A stretch of DNA of 64,000 bases from contig JALDYR010000001.1 in assembly GCA_032153715.1 (NCBI GenBank), positions 372,001-436,000 of the forward strand, written 5' to 3'. The position numbers were made by a program, and so were the translations under genes. Positions 8,340-17,670 of the stretch are shown piece by piece. The stretch's first letter is position 1; each line of letters starts with the position of its first letter. The notes beneath the pieces were generated by a model. It saw only the letters and a program-made list of their open reading frames with translations, was not told the origin of the DNA and searched no databases. Source of the DNA: SEAL01 sp032153715 (GTDB taxonomy: Bacteria; Patescibacteriota; Saccharimonadia; Saccharimonadales; Saccharimonadaceae).

Positions 8340-10121
8340 ATGCGTATTTCTGACGGTACTATCGAAAAACTGCTGACGCAAAGCCAAGGCGTAACAGCCG
8401 AACAGATCTCTTCCCTAAAAGAAGAGAGTACTCGTTCAAGGCGCCCCCTCCAAGACCTTGCGATTCAAAAAGAAGTACTTGATGAAAAGACGCTCACGAA
8501 ACAGTTCGCTGATTATGCCGACATTCCCTACATCGAGCTTGATCCAGCTGACATCCCCTCAGAAACACTCAATAAAATCCCCGAGCACATCGCTCGCCAG
8601 TACAACGCGATCCTCTTTCGCATTGACGACAAAGGCATGCAGCACCTGGCGATGGACGATCCTGACGATGTTCAGGCAGTTGACTTTATTACCAAGCAAA
8701 TTGGCGAAAACGTACGTACCTACATTGCGCCCCACGAAAATATCGTTGCCGCACTTGATAACTATCACGCCGATGTCGACAAGGCCCTTAATGATGTTAT
8801 TGATGTTCAGCGTGAAGACAATACCGTCAACGACAACATCAATGCCGAAGATGTCGCCGAAGATTCACCAATCGCTCAAACAATCAACCTCCTCCTTGAA
8901 TACGCGATCCGCAGTAGCGCCAGCGATATTCACATTGAACCACGCGAAGATTATGTCCAAATTCGCTACCGTATTGACGGCGTCCTCAAGGAAGTCAACC
9001 GCCTTCCGCGCAATGTTCACCCGGCGCTAGTCAGTCGCATTAAGATTTTGTCGAACCTAAAGATCGATGAGCGCCGTGTTCCGCAAGACGGTCGCTTTAA
9101 AGTAAAGGTAGCTGGCAAACAATTTGCACTACGTGTTAGCACACTACCAATCAGTGACGGCGAAAAAGTGGTCATGCGTATCTTAAATGAGTCTAATCAG
9201 GCAATCACACTTGACGACCTTGGTTATTGGGGCTACTCACTCAATGTCGTGAACGAAGCCATCACCGAGCCAAACGGCATGATCCTTGTCACCGGCCCAA
9301 CCGGCTCCGGTAAATCAACTAGCCTCTTTAGTGTTCTTTCAAAGCTCAACCAGCCAGACGTCAATATCTCGACTATTGAAGATCCAGTTGAGTACAAAAT
9401 TCCAGGAGTCAACCAAACTCAAACAAATGCCAAGGCCGGCATGACTTTCGCCAGCGGTCTACGTGCCCTCCTCCGTCAAGATCCAAACATCATCATGGTA
9501 GGAGAGATCCGTGACGGCGAAACTGCTAACCTGGGTGTCCAGGCTGCTTTGACGGGTCACTTGGTCTTTAGTACCCTTCACACCAATAATGCAGCGACAT
9601 GTTTGCCGCGTCTGCTCGATATGGATATTGAACCATTCCTAATCGCCAGTACTGTCCGAGCCGTCGTTGGTCAGCGACTCGTTCGTCGCCTCAACAAAGA
9701 AACCCGTGTCGCTTATCAACCAACTGAGGAAGAAAAGCAAGCAATTATTCACTTGTTCAACTTGCGTGATGGCCAAGATTTTCGTTATATCCATGAACTT
9801 GAAAAGCAAGCCGCTGCTCAGGGTATTGGCGGAAACGTGCCGCTCAGCACTGATGAGAACGGCATCATAACACTTTACAAGCCAGCCGAAAGTGATAACA
9901 AAGACGACAAAACCGACGGTTTCAAGGGACGTATCGGCATTTATGAGGTCCTCAACAACACGCTGCCCGTTCAAAAGCTTATTATGAGCAATGCCACCAG
10001 TAATCAGATTCAAGCCCAGGCGATTAACGAAGGTATGATTACGATGCAGACCGACGGCTTAATTAAAGCCCTGCGCGGTGAGACCACTATTGAAGAAATC
10101 CTAAGGGTAACAAAGGAATAA
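8340..10121 (+). CDS. pilB: Type IV pilus assembly ATPase PilB (GspE family)
   Basis: A 593-residue cytoplasmic motor that powers pilus extension. An N-terminal MshEN/T2SSE domain (about 1-140) is followed by the ATPase core with SASDIHIEPRE, Walker A GPTGSGKS (about 318-325), the Asp box STIEDPVE, and Walker B IIMVGEIRDGET with the catalytic Glu. The usual tetracysteine zinc motif before GRIGIYEVL is missing and replaced by a polar Cys-free insertion. ATG 8340 is preferred over an in-frame TTG at 8307, since the likely -10 boxes (TACAAT at 8300-8305, TACAAT at 8321-8326) lie around that TTG. First gene of the pilB-C-M-N-O operon. Confidence 0.93.
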   Translation: MRISDGTIEKLLTQSQGVTAEQISSLKEESTRSRRPLQDLAIQKEVLDEKTLTKQFADYADIPYIELDPADIPSETLNKIPEHIARQYNAILFRIDDKGMQHLAMDDPDDVQAVDFITKQIGENVRTYIAPHENIVAALDNYHADVDKALNDVIDVQREDNTVNDNINAEDVAEDSPIAQTINLLLEYAIRSSASDIHIEPREDYVQIRYRIDGVLKEVNRLPRNVHPALVSRIKILSNLKIDERRVPQDGRFKVKVAGKQFALRVSTLPISDGEKVVMRILNESNQAITLDDLGYWGYSLNVVNEAITEPNGMILVTGPTGSGKSTSLFSVLSKLNQPDVNISTIEDPVEYKIPGVNQTQTNAKAGMTFASGLRALLRQDPNIIMVGEIRDGETANLGVQAALTGHLVFSTLHTNNAATCLPRLLDMDIEPFLIASTVRAVVGQRLVRRLNKETRVAYQPTEEEKQAIIHLFNLRDGQDFRYIHELEKQAAAQGIGGNVPLSTDENGIITLYKPAESDNKDDKTDGFKGRIGIYEVLNNTLPVQKLIMSNATSNQIQAQAINEGMITMQTDGLIKALRGETTIEEILRVTKE

Positions 10122-10122
10122 T

Positions 10123-11346
10123 ATGGCAAGTTTTGAATACGTCGCCACTGGTAGCGACAATAAAACCATTCACGGCACACTTGACGCCTCTGACGAAGCA
10201 GCGGTCATTGAAGCGCTCGGTAAACAAAATATTCGTCCACTCAGTATTACTGCGAAAAAAACAGGCGGCTTTTCGCTTGGTGGAGTCATGGGAGGCAACA
10301 ACGTCAAGTCTGATGACCTCGTTATTTTCACCCGCCAGCTTAGCGCTATGGTTAGCGCCGGCGTGCCATTACTTCGATCGCTCAACTCGCTTGAACAACA
10401 CTCAGAAAGTCCAGCCCTTAAGAACATCTTGATTAATGTCATCCGTGACGTTGAAGGCGGCGCTACGCTTGGCGATGCACTCGACAAATATCCCGACACC
10501 TTCAGCGATGTCTACGTCAACATGGTTCGCGCCGGTGAAGCGGCAGGTATTCTTGACGAAATCCTCAAGCGCCTCGCCTTGCAGCAAGAAAAAAATGCCA
10601 CGATTCGCAAGAAAGTAAAGAGCGCCATGACTTATCCAATGGTCTTGATGTTCATTACAGTTATTGCTTTCTTCGGCCTGATGCTCTTTGTGATTCCACA
10701 AATCGGTAAAATCCTTCAAGATCTTGGCGGACCCGATGCCCAGCTACCCCTCCTAACTCAGATCATGCTTGGCATTAGCGCTTTTACACTACAGTGGTGG
10801 TACATCCTCATTCCCGCTATTGGATTTGGCATCTTCATGCTTCTTCGCTACCTAAAAACTCCTGGCGGAAAACGAAAATTTCATACTCTTGTTCTAAAAA
10901 CTCCTGCCATTAAGGGAGTTGTCACCAAAGTCGTCATTGCGCGTTTTGCACGCACCTTCTCTGCGCTTAACGGTGCCGGCGTGTCGATCATTGAAACTCT
11001 CACCGTCACGGCACACGCCCTCGGTAACGTTGTTTTCGAAGATGCCCTTCTTGCGGCAGTTGACGAAGTTAAAAATGGTAAGCAATTATCACAAGTCCTT
11101 GAAGGTAACCCAATCTTCCCAGCAATCGTCACCCAGATGCTTGCCGTCGGTGAAGAGACCGGCCAAACCGACACCGTTCTTGTAAAAGTAGCGGAATTTT
11201 ACGAAGAAGAAGTTGACACGGCCATCGCCAGTCTCAGCTCAATTATCGAGCCAGTTATGATCGTGATTATGGGTAGTGCAGTCGGTCTGATTGCCGCCAG
11301 TGTCATGGGGCCAATCGCCAGTCTTTCGCAGAATATTAAAGGCTAG
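10123..11346 (+). CDS. pilC: Type IV pilus inner-membrane platform protein PilC (GspF family)
   Basis: A 407-residue polytopic protein with two T2SSF domains (about 70-195 and 272-395), each with the pattern FxRxLsxmvxaGvpLlrsL and a GxxLxxAL/LsqvL element, and three membrane helices (near 172-195, 222-240 and 378-400). PilC is the membrane platform that transmits PilB motion to pilin assembly. It starts 1 nt after the pilB stop with AAGGAATA as ribosome binding site, so it is translationally coupled. The order pilB-pilC-pilM-pilN-pilO is standard. Confidence 0.95.
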   Translation: MASFEYVATGSDNKTIHGTLDASDEAAVIEALGKQNIRPLSITAKKTGGFSLGGVMGGNNVKSDDLVIFTRQLSAMVSAGVPLLRSLNSLEQHSESPALKNILINVIRDVEGGATLGDALDKYPDTFSDVYVNMVRAGEAAGILDEILKRLALQQEKNATIRKKVKSAMTYPMVLMFITVIAFFGLMLFVIPQIGKILQDLGGPDAQLPLLTQIMLGISAFTLQWWYILIPAIGFGIFMLLRYLKTPGGKRKFHTLVLKTPAIKGVVTKVVIARFARTFSALNGAGVSIIETLTVTAHALGNVVFEDALLAAVDEVKNGKQLSQVLEGNPIFPAIVTQMLAVGEETGQTDTVLVKVAEFYEEEVDTAIASLSSIIEPVMIVIMGSAVGLIAASVMGPIASLSQNIKG

Positions 11347-11388
11347 CATAAGAGGTATACGCGTGCTATACTGACAAACAAAGCATCT

Positions 11389-12450
11389 GTGGGCATCATG
11401 AACAAATTATTCTACACTGACAAACCAATCATCGGCCTCGACATCAGTAGTACTGACATGAAGGTCATGTCTATCGACGTTAAGCGTCAGTTTGTTGTAG
11501 GCTACGGCACGATCGACCTCGATCCACTTCGTATTAAAAAATCATTCGACGAAGAAGACACCTACCTGATCGAAAGTCTGCACACCCTCCTTGATAAGAA
11601 GCTTATCGGCGCCCTTGCGAGCGATCAAGTTGTTCTTGGCATTCCGACGGCGCGCACTTTTTCACGCACGTTCACTCTGCCAACCAGTGCAGAAAACACC
11701 CTCAAAGAGGCGGTTGCACTGGAGGTCGGTCAGTATATTCCGCTCCCTATCTCTCTCCTTTACGTCGACTATGAAATTATCGAACGTACCAAAGAGACCT
11801 TAACAGTTGTCATGAGTGCCGTACCGCGCAAATTGATCGACAACGCTCTTCTTGCATGCGAAAGTGCTGGCTTGACCGTCAATATGATCGAACCGGCTAT
11901 CAATGCCGTTGCACGCATTATCAAATCTGCCGAAGAAGGTTACCTGCCGACCGTTATCGTCGACATTGGTGCCGCCAACACCGACATTGCCGTCTTGGAT
12001 GGCTCTGTTCGTATTACCGGCGGTATCGCCACAGGTGGCAACACTTTCACACTTGATATTGCCAAAAAGCTCAGCGTCACTCTGGAAAATGCCCACCAAC
12101 TAAAAGTCTTGAACGGTCTCGCACCTGGTGCACGTCAAGAAAAACTCACTGCCGCCCTCCGCCCGTCGCTTCGTGGCATCGTCACCGAGACGCGCAAGGT
12201 GATCCGCTATTACAACGAACGCCTCAGTAATGATCGTCGCCTTGAGCAAGTACTGATTGTCGGTAGCGGCAGTAACGTTCCTGGCATTGGCGAATACTTC
12301 ACAAACGAACTCGTCATGCCAGCACGCACCGCTAATCCATGGCAAGAACTTGACTTCGGCGAACTCACTCAGCCAGCCAAGCAGTTCCGCTCACGCTACA
12401 TTACCGTTGCAGGTCTCTCGAATGTTCCAAAGGGAGAGATGTGGAAATGA
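11389..12450 (+). CDS. pilM: Type IV pilus assembly protein PilM
   Basis: A 353-residue actin-like ATPase (ASKHA fold). The phosphate-1 loop IIGLDISSTDMKVM is at about 14-27 and the second phosphate loop IVDIGAANTDIAVL lies near 188-201, with VGSGSNVPGI near 286. PilM sits at the cytoplasmic face and binds the N-terminal tail of PilN. Either GTG 11389 or ATG 11398 could start translation; neither has a convincing Shine-Dalgarno. A TATACT box lies upstream at about 11366-11371, so an extra internal promoter is possible. It overlaps pilN by 4 nt (ATGA). Confidence 0.93.
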   Translation: MGIMNKLFYTDKPIIGLDISSTDMKVMSIDVKRQFVVGYGTIDLDPLRIKKSFDEEDTYLIESLHTLLDKKLIGALASDQVVLGIPTARTFSRTFTLPTSAENTLKEAVALEVGQYIPLPISLLYVDYEIIERTKETLTVVMSAVPRKLIDNALLACESAGLTVNMIEPAINAVARIIKSAEEGYLPTVIVDIGAANTDIAVLDGSVRITGGIATGGNTFTLDIAKKLSVTLENAHQLKVLNGLAPGARQEKLTAALRPSLRGIVTETRKVIRYYNERLSNDRRLEQVLIVGSGSNVPGIGEYFTNELVMPARTANPWQELDFGELTQPAKQFRSRYITVAGLSNVPKGEMWK

Positions 12451-13025
12451 TCAATCTACTGCCCGACACCAACAAGCGGCAACTCCGCGCCGCTCGAACG
12501 AACGTCGCCCTGCTGCGCTACAACATCGTCATCCTTATCGCGCTCGGCCTGCTGGCGCTACTCTGCGCTGCGACATTCTTGATCCTGGCGGAGAATCAAC
12601 GGCTCGCTAATGATGCCAACAAAAGCAATATTGAAAAATCAGGTGCTTATGCCGATACAAAAACAGCCGCCGAAGAGTATCGCGCCAATCTAGCAACCGC
12701 ACAAAAAATCCTCAACAACGAAGTGACCTATACCAACACCGTCTTTGAGATTGCAAAACTACTGCCACGCGGCGTAATCCTCGATAACCTCACGCTTAAT
12801 GCCAAAGATTTTGGCAGCCAAATCACGCTGACAGCTCAAGCGAAAAACTACGAAAGCGCGACCAACCTGAAGACGAACTTTCAGGGATCGAAACTGTTCT
12901 CAAACGTCTTCTTTCAGGCGCTCAACGACAGCACGACAGGCTCAGCCGGCGGGTCAGGTTCGACAAATTCAGACTACCCGATCGCCGTTTCAATTAGTGT
13001 AAAGATTAATAAGGTAGACCCATAA
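12447..13025 (+). CDS. pilN: Type IV pilus assembly protein PilN
   Basis: A 192-residue bitopic protein. It opens with MINLLPD, the conserved INLLP motif that docks on PilM, followed by one membrane helix (about 24-46), a coiled coil, and a ferredoxin-like outer domain containing LLPRGVILDNL. ATG 12447 is chosen over GTG 12441 because it gives the family N-terminus, has AGGGAGAG upstream at proper distance and overlaps the pilM stop as ATGA. PilN pairs with PilO, whose start overlaps the PilN stop by 1 nt. Confidence 0.92.
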   Translation: MINLLPDTNKRQLRAARTNVALLRYNIVILIALGLLALLCAATFLILAENQRLANDANKSNIEKSGAYADTKTAAEEYRANLATAQKILNNEVTYTNTVFEIAKLLPRGVILDNLTLNAKDFGSQITLTAQAKNYESATNLKTNFQGSKLFSNVFFQALNDSTTGSAGGSGSTNSDYPIAVSISVKINKVDP

Positions 13026-13645
13026 TGTTGAAAAATAGTGTCAGCGGACTCAGCGCCACCGGACTTCGCATCGTCCTCTTCGTCAGCATGTTCTTACTTG
13101 TTGCACTTGGCAGTGTCGCCTTTTGGTTTGGCTGTCAGCAGCTCACAAAGTACTCCCTCGAAGTCAGTAGCGTTAATGCACAGGTTGCCTCGAGCACGGA
13201 AAACCTCGCTACCCTCAAAAAACTCGAAGCTTATCTTGCTACCAATAACGATGCGGTCAATCGCGCCAAAGGCGTCGTCGCTGAAAGCACTTCCTACCAG
13301 TATCAGGATAAGATTATCGAAGACATTAACACCTATGCGAGGCGCGCAGGCATTGGCATTGCTGGTTACAGCTTTGCCGGAGGAGGTGCAGCAGGCGCTG
13401 CAACAACCCCAAGCGCCAGTACCGCCGACACAGCTGCTCCAACCCCTACCGCGACCGGCCTCAAATCGACAAATGTTTCAGTGACTCTAAAATCCGGCAC
13501 TTCATACGAAAGCATTATGCGTTTTATTCACTTCATTGAACAAAACTTAACAAAGATGCAGCTCTCGGGCGTCTCGCTTGCCAAGGACCAACAGACGAAC
13601 GAAGTCACGAGCAATGCACTAACAATCGAGGTTTATACACGCTAA
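13025..13645 (+). CDS. pilO: Type IV pilus assembly protein PilO
   Basis: A 206-residue bitopic protein with one membrane helix (about 15-40), a coiled coil (45-95) and a small alpha/beta outer domain (155-206) with VTLKSGTSYESIMRFIHFIEQN, the typical PilO half. Between them is an Ala/Thr/Pro-rich linker. PilO heterodimerises with PilN to align the pilus machine through the envelope. The start codon overlaps the pilN stop (TAATG), and its own stop overlaps the next start (TAATG). Confidence 0.9.
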   Translation: MLKNSVSGLSATGLRIVLFVSMFLLVALGSVAFWFGCQQLTKYSLEVSSVNAQVASSTENLATLKKLEAYLATNNDAVNRAKGVVAESTSYQYQDKIIEDINTYARRAGIGIAGYSFAGGGAAGAATTPSASTADTAAPTPTATGLKSTNVSVTLKSGTSYESIMRFIHFIEQNLTKMQLSGVSLAKDQQTNEVTSNALTIEVYTR

Positions 13646-13938
13646 TGAACGCTTCTCTGCAGTCAATTACAGTTCCCATCAACAAGTTCTTCGGTCGACA
13701 CCATCCGACAATCTTCATCACCGTCGTCTCACTACTGCTCATTGCAGCGCTTGCTATGCTGATCACAATTATTAGCGCCTCAACCGTGCCTGATGCGGCT
13801 AAAAACTCTACCAACCAGATCAACGGTACATTTGACGAAACGACAATCAAACGCATCAATGAATTAAAGGATAGTCGACAAAACCCTGCCGCCCTCTCTT
13901 TCCCCCAAGGCGATCGCACAAATCCTTTTGTTGAGTAG
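13645..13938 (+). CDS. Small membrane protein at the end of the pil operon
   Basis: A 97-residue protein with one membrane helix (about 22-45) and a polar tail ending PQGDRTNPFVE. Its start overlaps the pilO stop by 1 nt, so it is made with the pilus proteins. In proteobacterial operons this place is held by PilP, a lipoprotein linking to the secretin. Here there is no lipobox and no outer membrane is expected, so it is not a true PilP. A functional replacement or accessory subunit of the PilMNO complex is plausible. No known family recognised. Confidence 0.75.
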   Translation: MNASLQSITVPINKFFGRHHPTIFITVVSLLLIAALAMLITIISASTVPDAAKNSTNQINGTFDETTIKRINELKDSRQNPAALSFPQGDRTNPFVE

Positions 13939-13965
13939 CATGATAAAAACCCGTATACTAGAGGT

Positions 13966-14547
13966 ATGTTAATACAAGGATCTCAGCTCATCGATACCCC
14001 TATTATGGGTCTGCAGACAGGCACTGAACTCGCGAAGATCAGCTCGGCCATCATCAACCCGCACGACCTCTCGATCATCGCTTACGAAGTAACAGGCGCA
14101 AACCTAGATCACCACCCCTCCCTTCTTCGCACTGCTGACATCCGCGAGGTCAGTGACATCGGTATGATCATCGATTCAAATGATGAGTTTATAGAAGTTA
14201 ATGATGTCATCAAGATCAAAGATATCTACGAACTCCACTTTCAACTTATCGACAAGCATGTGATTGACGAAAAGCAAAACAAAATTGGCAAAGTCACTGA
14301 CTACACCCTGGAAGTTGACGGGTTTGTCATCCAACAGCTTAACATTAAGCGCCCCCTCCTCAAGAGCTTCAGCGACGCTGAGCTTCTCGTCCATCGCTCG
14401 CAAATTATTGAAATTAACGATACGACAATCGTTATTAAATCAGGTGCCGAAAACGCGCGTCCTGTTATGCGCACTGCCGGGGCCTACGTCAATCCATTTC
14501 GCCAAAACCCCACTCAGCCAGAAGCAGTCAACTCAAGTCGCCCCTAA
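13966..14547 (+). CDS. PRC-barrel domain protein
   Basis: A 193-residue protein with two PRC-barrel-like beta domains: one at about 1-80 (LIDTPIMGLQTGTELAKISSAIINPHDLSI pattern split over two strands) and a second at about 95-150 (KHVIDEKQNKIGKVTDYTLEV). PRC-barrel domains occur in RimM and photosynthetic reaction centre H subunits and often bind RNA or membrane partners. The tail (160-193) is polar and Pro-rich. A TATACT -10 box at 13954-13959 ends 6 nt before the ATG, suggesting an independent leaderless transcript. It converges on recX with a 4-nt stop overlap. Role unknown. Confidence 0.8.
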   Translation: MLIQGSQLIDTPIMGLQTGTELAKISSAIINPHDLSIIAYEVTGANLDHHPSLLRTADIREVSDIGMIIDSNDEFIEVNDVIKIKDIYELHFQLIDKHVIDEKQNKIGKVTDYTLEVDGFVIQQLNIKRPLLKSFSDAELLVHRSQIIEINDTTIVIKSGAENARPVMRTAGAYVNPFRQNPTQPEAVNSSRP

Positions 14548-15200
14548 TTAGTATCTGCGTCGCTTAGGGCAGCTTTAATATCATCATACGTAAAACCTTG
14601 TCGCGCGAGGTACTGCATAAACTTTTGCTCATCAGGATAACGCTTCTGCTTCTTTGCGATAATTTTTCGTAATTCATCCAAGTCGGTGCGCGATGACTGT
14701 GCCAAGTAGCGCTCAATGATTGAGCGCTCCACACCCTTGGCTTGCAGTTCGGCCTGCAACTTACGCCGACTCGCTCCTTTAGTAAGGCTTCGATTCTCCA
14801 CCCAGTAACGCGCGAAGTTATTATCGTCAATGTAACTTTTTTCAACGAGGCGATCAAACACGCGAGTGGCGACTACTTGACTCACTCCAGGCCGCTCAGT
14901 AAGCTCGCCAGTTTTTCGACTACGCGTCTTTGTCGTCCGTGTCTTTCGATACAAATAGTCTCGCACCTCGCGCGCACTATGCGGTCGCATCAGGCAGTAC
15001 TCTAACGCTCGCGCGTATAGCTTACCAAACTGACTTTCCATCTCAAGCGCCACAAGCTCGTCGTCACTATACTCTTTGCCGACACGAATCCCCAAATCGC
15101 CCACTTGAAAAATATCGAGGGAAAAACGATACAACCCGTCAACCATAACGTTGACGCGATTTTTATCTTTCTGCTGGGCGGTGATAGCGGTTATTTTCAT
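14544..15200 (-). CDS. recX: Regulatory protein RecX
   Basis: A 218-residue helical protein with three RecX repeats: ALEYCLMRPHSAREVRDYL (about 65-84), VVATRVFDRLVEKSYIDDNNFARYWVENR (split across 108-137) and the C-terminal EQKFMQYLARQGFTYDDIK. RecX binds in the groove of RecA filaments and limits their growth. A long basic linker (KTRTTKTRSRKTGE) interrupts the first repeat. It lies just downstream of recA on the same strand, separated by a strong terminator, so expression probably needs readthrough of that hairpin, as reported for other recA-recX pairs. Confidence 0.92.
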   Translation of the reverse strand: MKITAITAQQKDKNRVNVMVDGLYRFSLDIFQVGDLGIRVGKEYSDDELVALEMESQFGKLYARALEYCLMRPHSAREVRDYLYRKTRTTKTRSRKTGELTERPGVSQVVATRVFDRLVEKSYIDDNNFARYWVENRSLTKGASRRKLQAELQAKGVERSIIERYLAQSSRTDLDELRKIIAKKQKRYPDEQKFMQYLARQGFTYDDIKAALSDADTN

Positions 15201-15209
15201 GTCATACCA

Positions 15210-15237
15210 AAAAAGGCCGATGTTACTCGGCCTTTTT
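15210..15237 (-). terminator. Terminator/attenuator between recA and recX
   Basis: An 11-bp perfect stem AAAAAGGCCGA / TCGGCCTTTTT around a 6-nt loop, starting right after the recA stop. It works in the minus direction and is near symmetrical, so it could also act on the plus strand. Confidence 0.88.
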
Positions 15238-15238
15238 C

Positions 15239-16276
15239 TTACGCGTCGATTTCGGCGACTTTCTCGCGAACCTTGTGATCAATTTCAGCGAGCACTTCAA
15301 GGTTTTGCTTTAGATACACCTTGGTTGCTTCACGCCCTTGACCAATCTTTGAATCATTATAGTCAAACCACGCACCAGCTTTACCGACGATGCCATGTTG
15401 CACTGCAAGATCCAGTACGTCGCCGGTATTACTAATACCTTCGTTGTACATGATGTCAAACTCGGCGATACGGAAAGGAGGAGCGATCTTGTTTTTCACA
15501 ACCTTGACCTTCGTCCGGTTGCCAACAATATCTTCGCCGACTTTAATTTGACCCGTACGACGAATATCTAAACGAACTGACGCATAAAACTTGAGTGCGT
15601 TACCACCAGTTGTCGTCTCTGGATTACCGAACATCACACCAATCTTCATACGAATTTGGTTAATAAAGATAACAGTTGCTTTTGACTTGTTGATAATTCC
15701 CGTTAATTTACGGAGCGCCTGGCTCATTAAACGTGCCTGTAGACCCATATGACTATCGCCCATGTCGCCATCAATTTCAGCTTGTGGCACCAATGCCGCA
15801 ACAGAGTCGACGACAATCAGGTCAACTGCGTTTGAGCGGACAAGTGTTTCGGCAATCTCAAGCGCCTGTTCACCGTTATCTGGTTGAGAGACAAGAAGGT
15901 TGTCAGTATCAACCCCAAGCTTTTTTGCATAAGATGGGTCAAGTGCATGCTCGGCGTCGATAAACGCCGCGGTTCCGCCTGATTTTTGAATTTCAGCAAT
16001 CGCATGAAGAGTAAGGGTGGTTTTACCAGATGATTCAGGTCCATAAATCTCAATGATGCGGCCTTTTGGATAGCCGCCACCAAGAGCCAAATCAAGACTC
16101 AATGCGCCCGACGGAATCAGCTCAACATCAACTTTATGCGCTTCGCCTAGTTTCATGATCGAACCATCACCAAATTGCTTGGTGATCTGGTCCATTGCGA
16201 GACCAAGAGCCTTCAACTTCCCTTCATTGGTTGTTGATTTCTCAGCCATCTCTGCTTTTTCAGTCTTTTTTGCCAT
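15239..16276 (-). CDS. recA: Recombinase RecA
   Basis: A 345-residue DNA strand-exchange ATPase. Walker A GPESSGKTT is at 79-87; other landmarks include LLVSQPDNGEQALEI, the Walker B region LIVVDSVAALVP, loop L1 (DGDMGDSHMGLQARLMSQALRKL), loop L2 with FGNPETTTGG, and INQIRMKIG. The ATG at 16276 is chosen because it follows AGAGGGA by 5 nt and gives the normal family length. A TATAAT lies about 29 nt upstream on the minus strand. The longer reading frame upstream overlaps a divergent pilin gene and is unlikely. Confidence 0.97.
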   Translation of the reverse strand: MAKKTEKAEMAEKSTTNEGKLKALGLAMDQITKQFGDGSIMKLGEAHKVDVELIPSGALSLDLALGGGYPKGRIIEIYGPESSGKTTLTLHAIAEIQKSGGTAAFIDAEHALDPSYAKKLGVDTDNLLVSQPDNGEQALEIAETLVRSNAVDLIVVDSVAALVPQAEIDGDMGDSHMGLQARLMSQALRKLTGIINKSKATVIFINQIRMKIGVMFGNPETTTGGNALKFYASVRLDIRRTGQIKVGEDIVGNRTKVKVVKNKIAPPFRIAEFDIMYNEGISNTGDVLDLAVQHGIVGKAGAWFDYNDSKIGQGREATKVYLKQNLEVLAEIDHKVREKVAEIDA

Positions 16277-16402
16277 TACAGTCCCTCTCTTATTACTCCA
16301 ATTATTATACACTATTTCGCTAACCGTAGCCACTTTGCTGAAACTAGGCTGAGCTAAGGGTATTAAGCCGTAATTTACGACGAGTTTGCTATAATAGAAG
16401 CA

Positions 16403-16876
16403 ATGAAACGTCCACAATCTCACCGCGCAAGTGGTTTTACTGTTATCGAACTACTTGTTATCATTGCCATCCTTGGTGTCGCGAGCGTTCTGTTCTTTAT
16501 CCAGAAGAGCAACCTAGAATCAGCTAACCGCGACGAAAAGCGTAAGGTTGCTGTTAACGCTATTTATTACAATCTAGAAGAAGTATTTTACTCAAAAAAT
16601 GGCTACTACCCTATCTCTATCAACGAGAAGAACTTAACTGCCATGGATCCCGCCCTTCTCACTGACACTAATGGGCTCAAGCCCAATCAGGCCCTCGAAG
16701 GTGCTGAAGACCTCAGTGAGGAAGACCGTCAAGCCGCCGAGTCATACCTGCAGGGCGCCTACGAATATAAGTACGAGCCAACTAACTGCGACACTGAAGG
16801 TCACTGCAAAAGCTACACAATCCGCGTTCAGCTTGACCGCGAAGCTGAGTACGTCAAGAAAAGCCGACGCAGCTAG
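16403..16876 (+). CDS. Type IV pilin-like protein (pseudopilin)
   Basis: A 157-residue protein with a class III prepilin signal: a short basic leader ending in SG, cleavage before FTVIELLVIIAILGVAS, with the conserved Glu at mature position 5, followed by an amphipathic helix and a soluble head with two Cys residues (CDTEGHC). PilD-type peptidase would cut after the Gly. The N-terminal helix differs from that of the three pilins at 27461, 27977 and 59576, which share one consensus, so this may be a minor pilin. The -10 TATAAT (16390-16395) ends 7 nt before the ATG. Confidence 0.9.
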   Translation: MKRPQSHRASGFTVIELLVIIAILGVASVLFFIQKSNLESANRDEKRKVAVNAIYYNLEEVFYSKNGYYPISINEKNLTAMDPALLTDTNGLKPNQALEGAEDLSEEDRQAAESYLQGAYEYKYEPTNCDTEGHCKSYTIRVQLDREAEYVKKSRRS

Positions 16877-16883
16877 CCACCAA

Positions 16884-17654
16884 CTAGTCTTGGTCGGTGT
16901 CACCCGTCACTGGGCGGCCGTTCTTGAAGTTTTCGACAGCGTTGTTTAACACGGCAATTTGCTGCTTTGGATTTGCCACATAGTGAAAACGGTACGTCGT
17001 CTCTTCACCTTCAGTACTCAAGCGGATCGACCCATAGTCAAACATCGACTGCAGTACACCTTGCTGGCGATAACTAGCATCTTCAATACTACTCAAACTC
17101 ACCGTTTGCTCGTGGCGCGAAAATAAACTCGTTTGGATCTCTTGCACAACGCTCTCGTTCGTCAAAAAGAACTTATTCTGTAAATACACCCACACCACCA
17201 TGTAGCCGCCAATAATAAATAACGCAATCAGCAAGAGTGCCGGCACGATGATTTGCTCAAGTCCAGGTAAATCCGCTGTCTCGGCAATTATTGGATAAAG
17301 CGCAAGCCCCGCAAGCATCACTACTACCACCATCGCCGTAAAACCAACCGGAATAAACAACCCAATTGGATGACGCTTCACCATATTAATCACATACTCA
17401 CCCCTGCTAAGGTTAAGCTGAGGGTATTGCCGACATGACTCTTCGTGACGTTTAATTGCCTCGGCTGACATCTCAGGCATCTCAGGCTCAATTGCCCGAC
17501 TCATGTGCACAACCTGCGACACCGGCACAGTGCCAACTACTTTTGGGTCAGGTCCAGAATCGGCTTGCGGTGGGTGTGCATAAAGCGGCTGCCCGTTTGT
17601 GTCGTAGGCAACAGGTTGATTGTAGTCAGTAGGGTGTGAAGAGTCCGGTTTCAT
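16884..17654 (-). CDS. Membrane protein with bacterial PH domain
   Basis: A 256-residue protein. A polar Pro-rich N-terminus (1-95) precedes two membrane helices (about 115-140 and 150-175), followed by a C-terminal bacterial pleckstrin-homology (DUF304-like) domain: NKFFLTNESVVQEIQTSLFS, then SLSSIEDASYRQQGVLQSMFDYG and a final beta strand pair. Such proteins are membrane-associated and of unclear role. The -10 TATAAT (17661-17666, minus strand) ends 6 nt before the ATG. Confidence 0.82.
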   Translation of the reverse strand: MKPDSSHPTDYNQPVAYDTNGQPLYAHPPQADSGPDPKVVGTVPVSQVVHMSRAIEPEMPEMSAEAIKRHEESCRQYPQLNLSRGEYVINMVKRHPIGLFIPVGFTAMVVVVMLAGLALYPIIAETADLPGLEQIIVPALLLIALFIIGGYMVVWVYLQNKFFLTNESVVQEIQTSLFSRHEQTVSLSSIEDASYRQQGVLQSMFDYGSIRLSTEGEETTYRFHYVANPKQQIAVLNNAVENFKNGRPVTGDTDQD

Positions 17655-17670
17655 ACCTATATTATACCAA

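Noticed and set aside
16277..16423. N-terminal extension of recA
   Set aside because: It overlaps the divergent pilin gene and its promoter; a proper ribosome binding site and family start exist at 16276.
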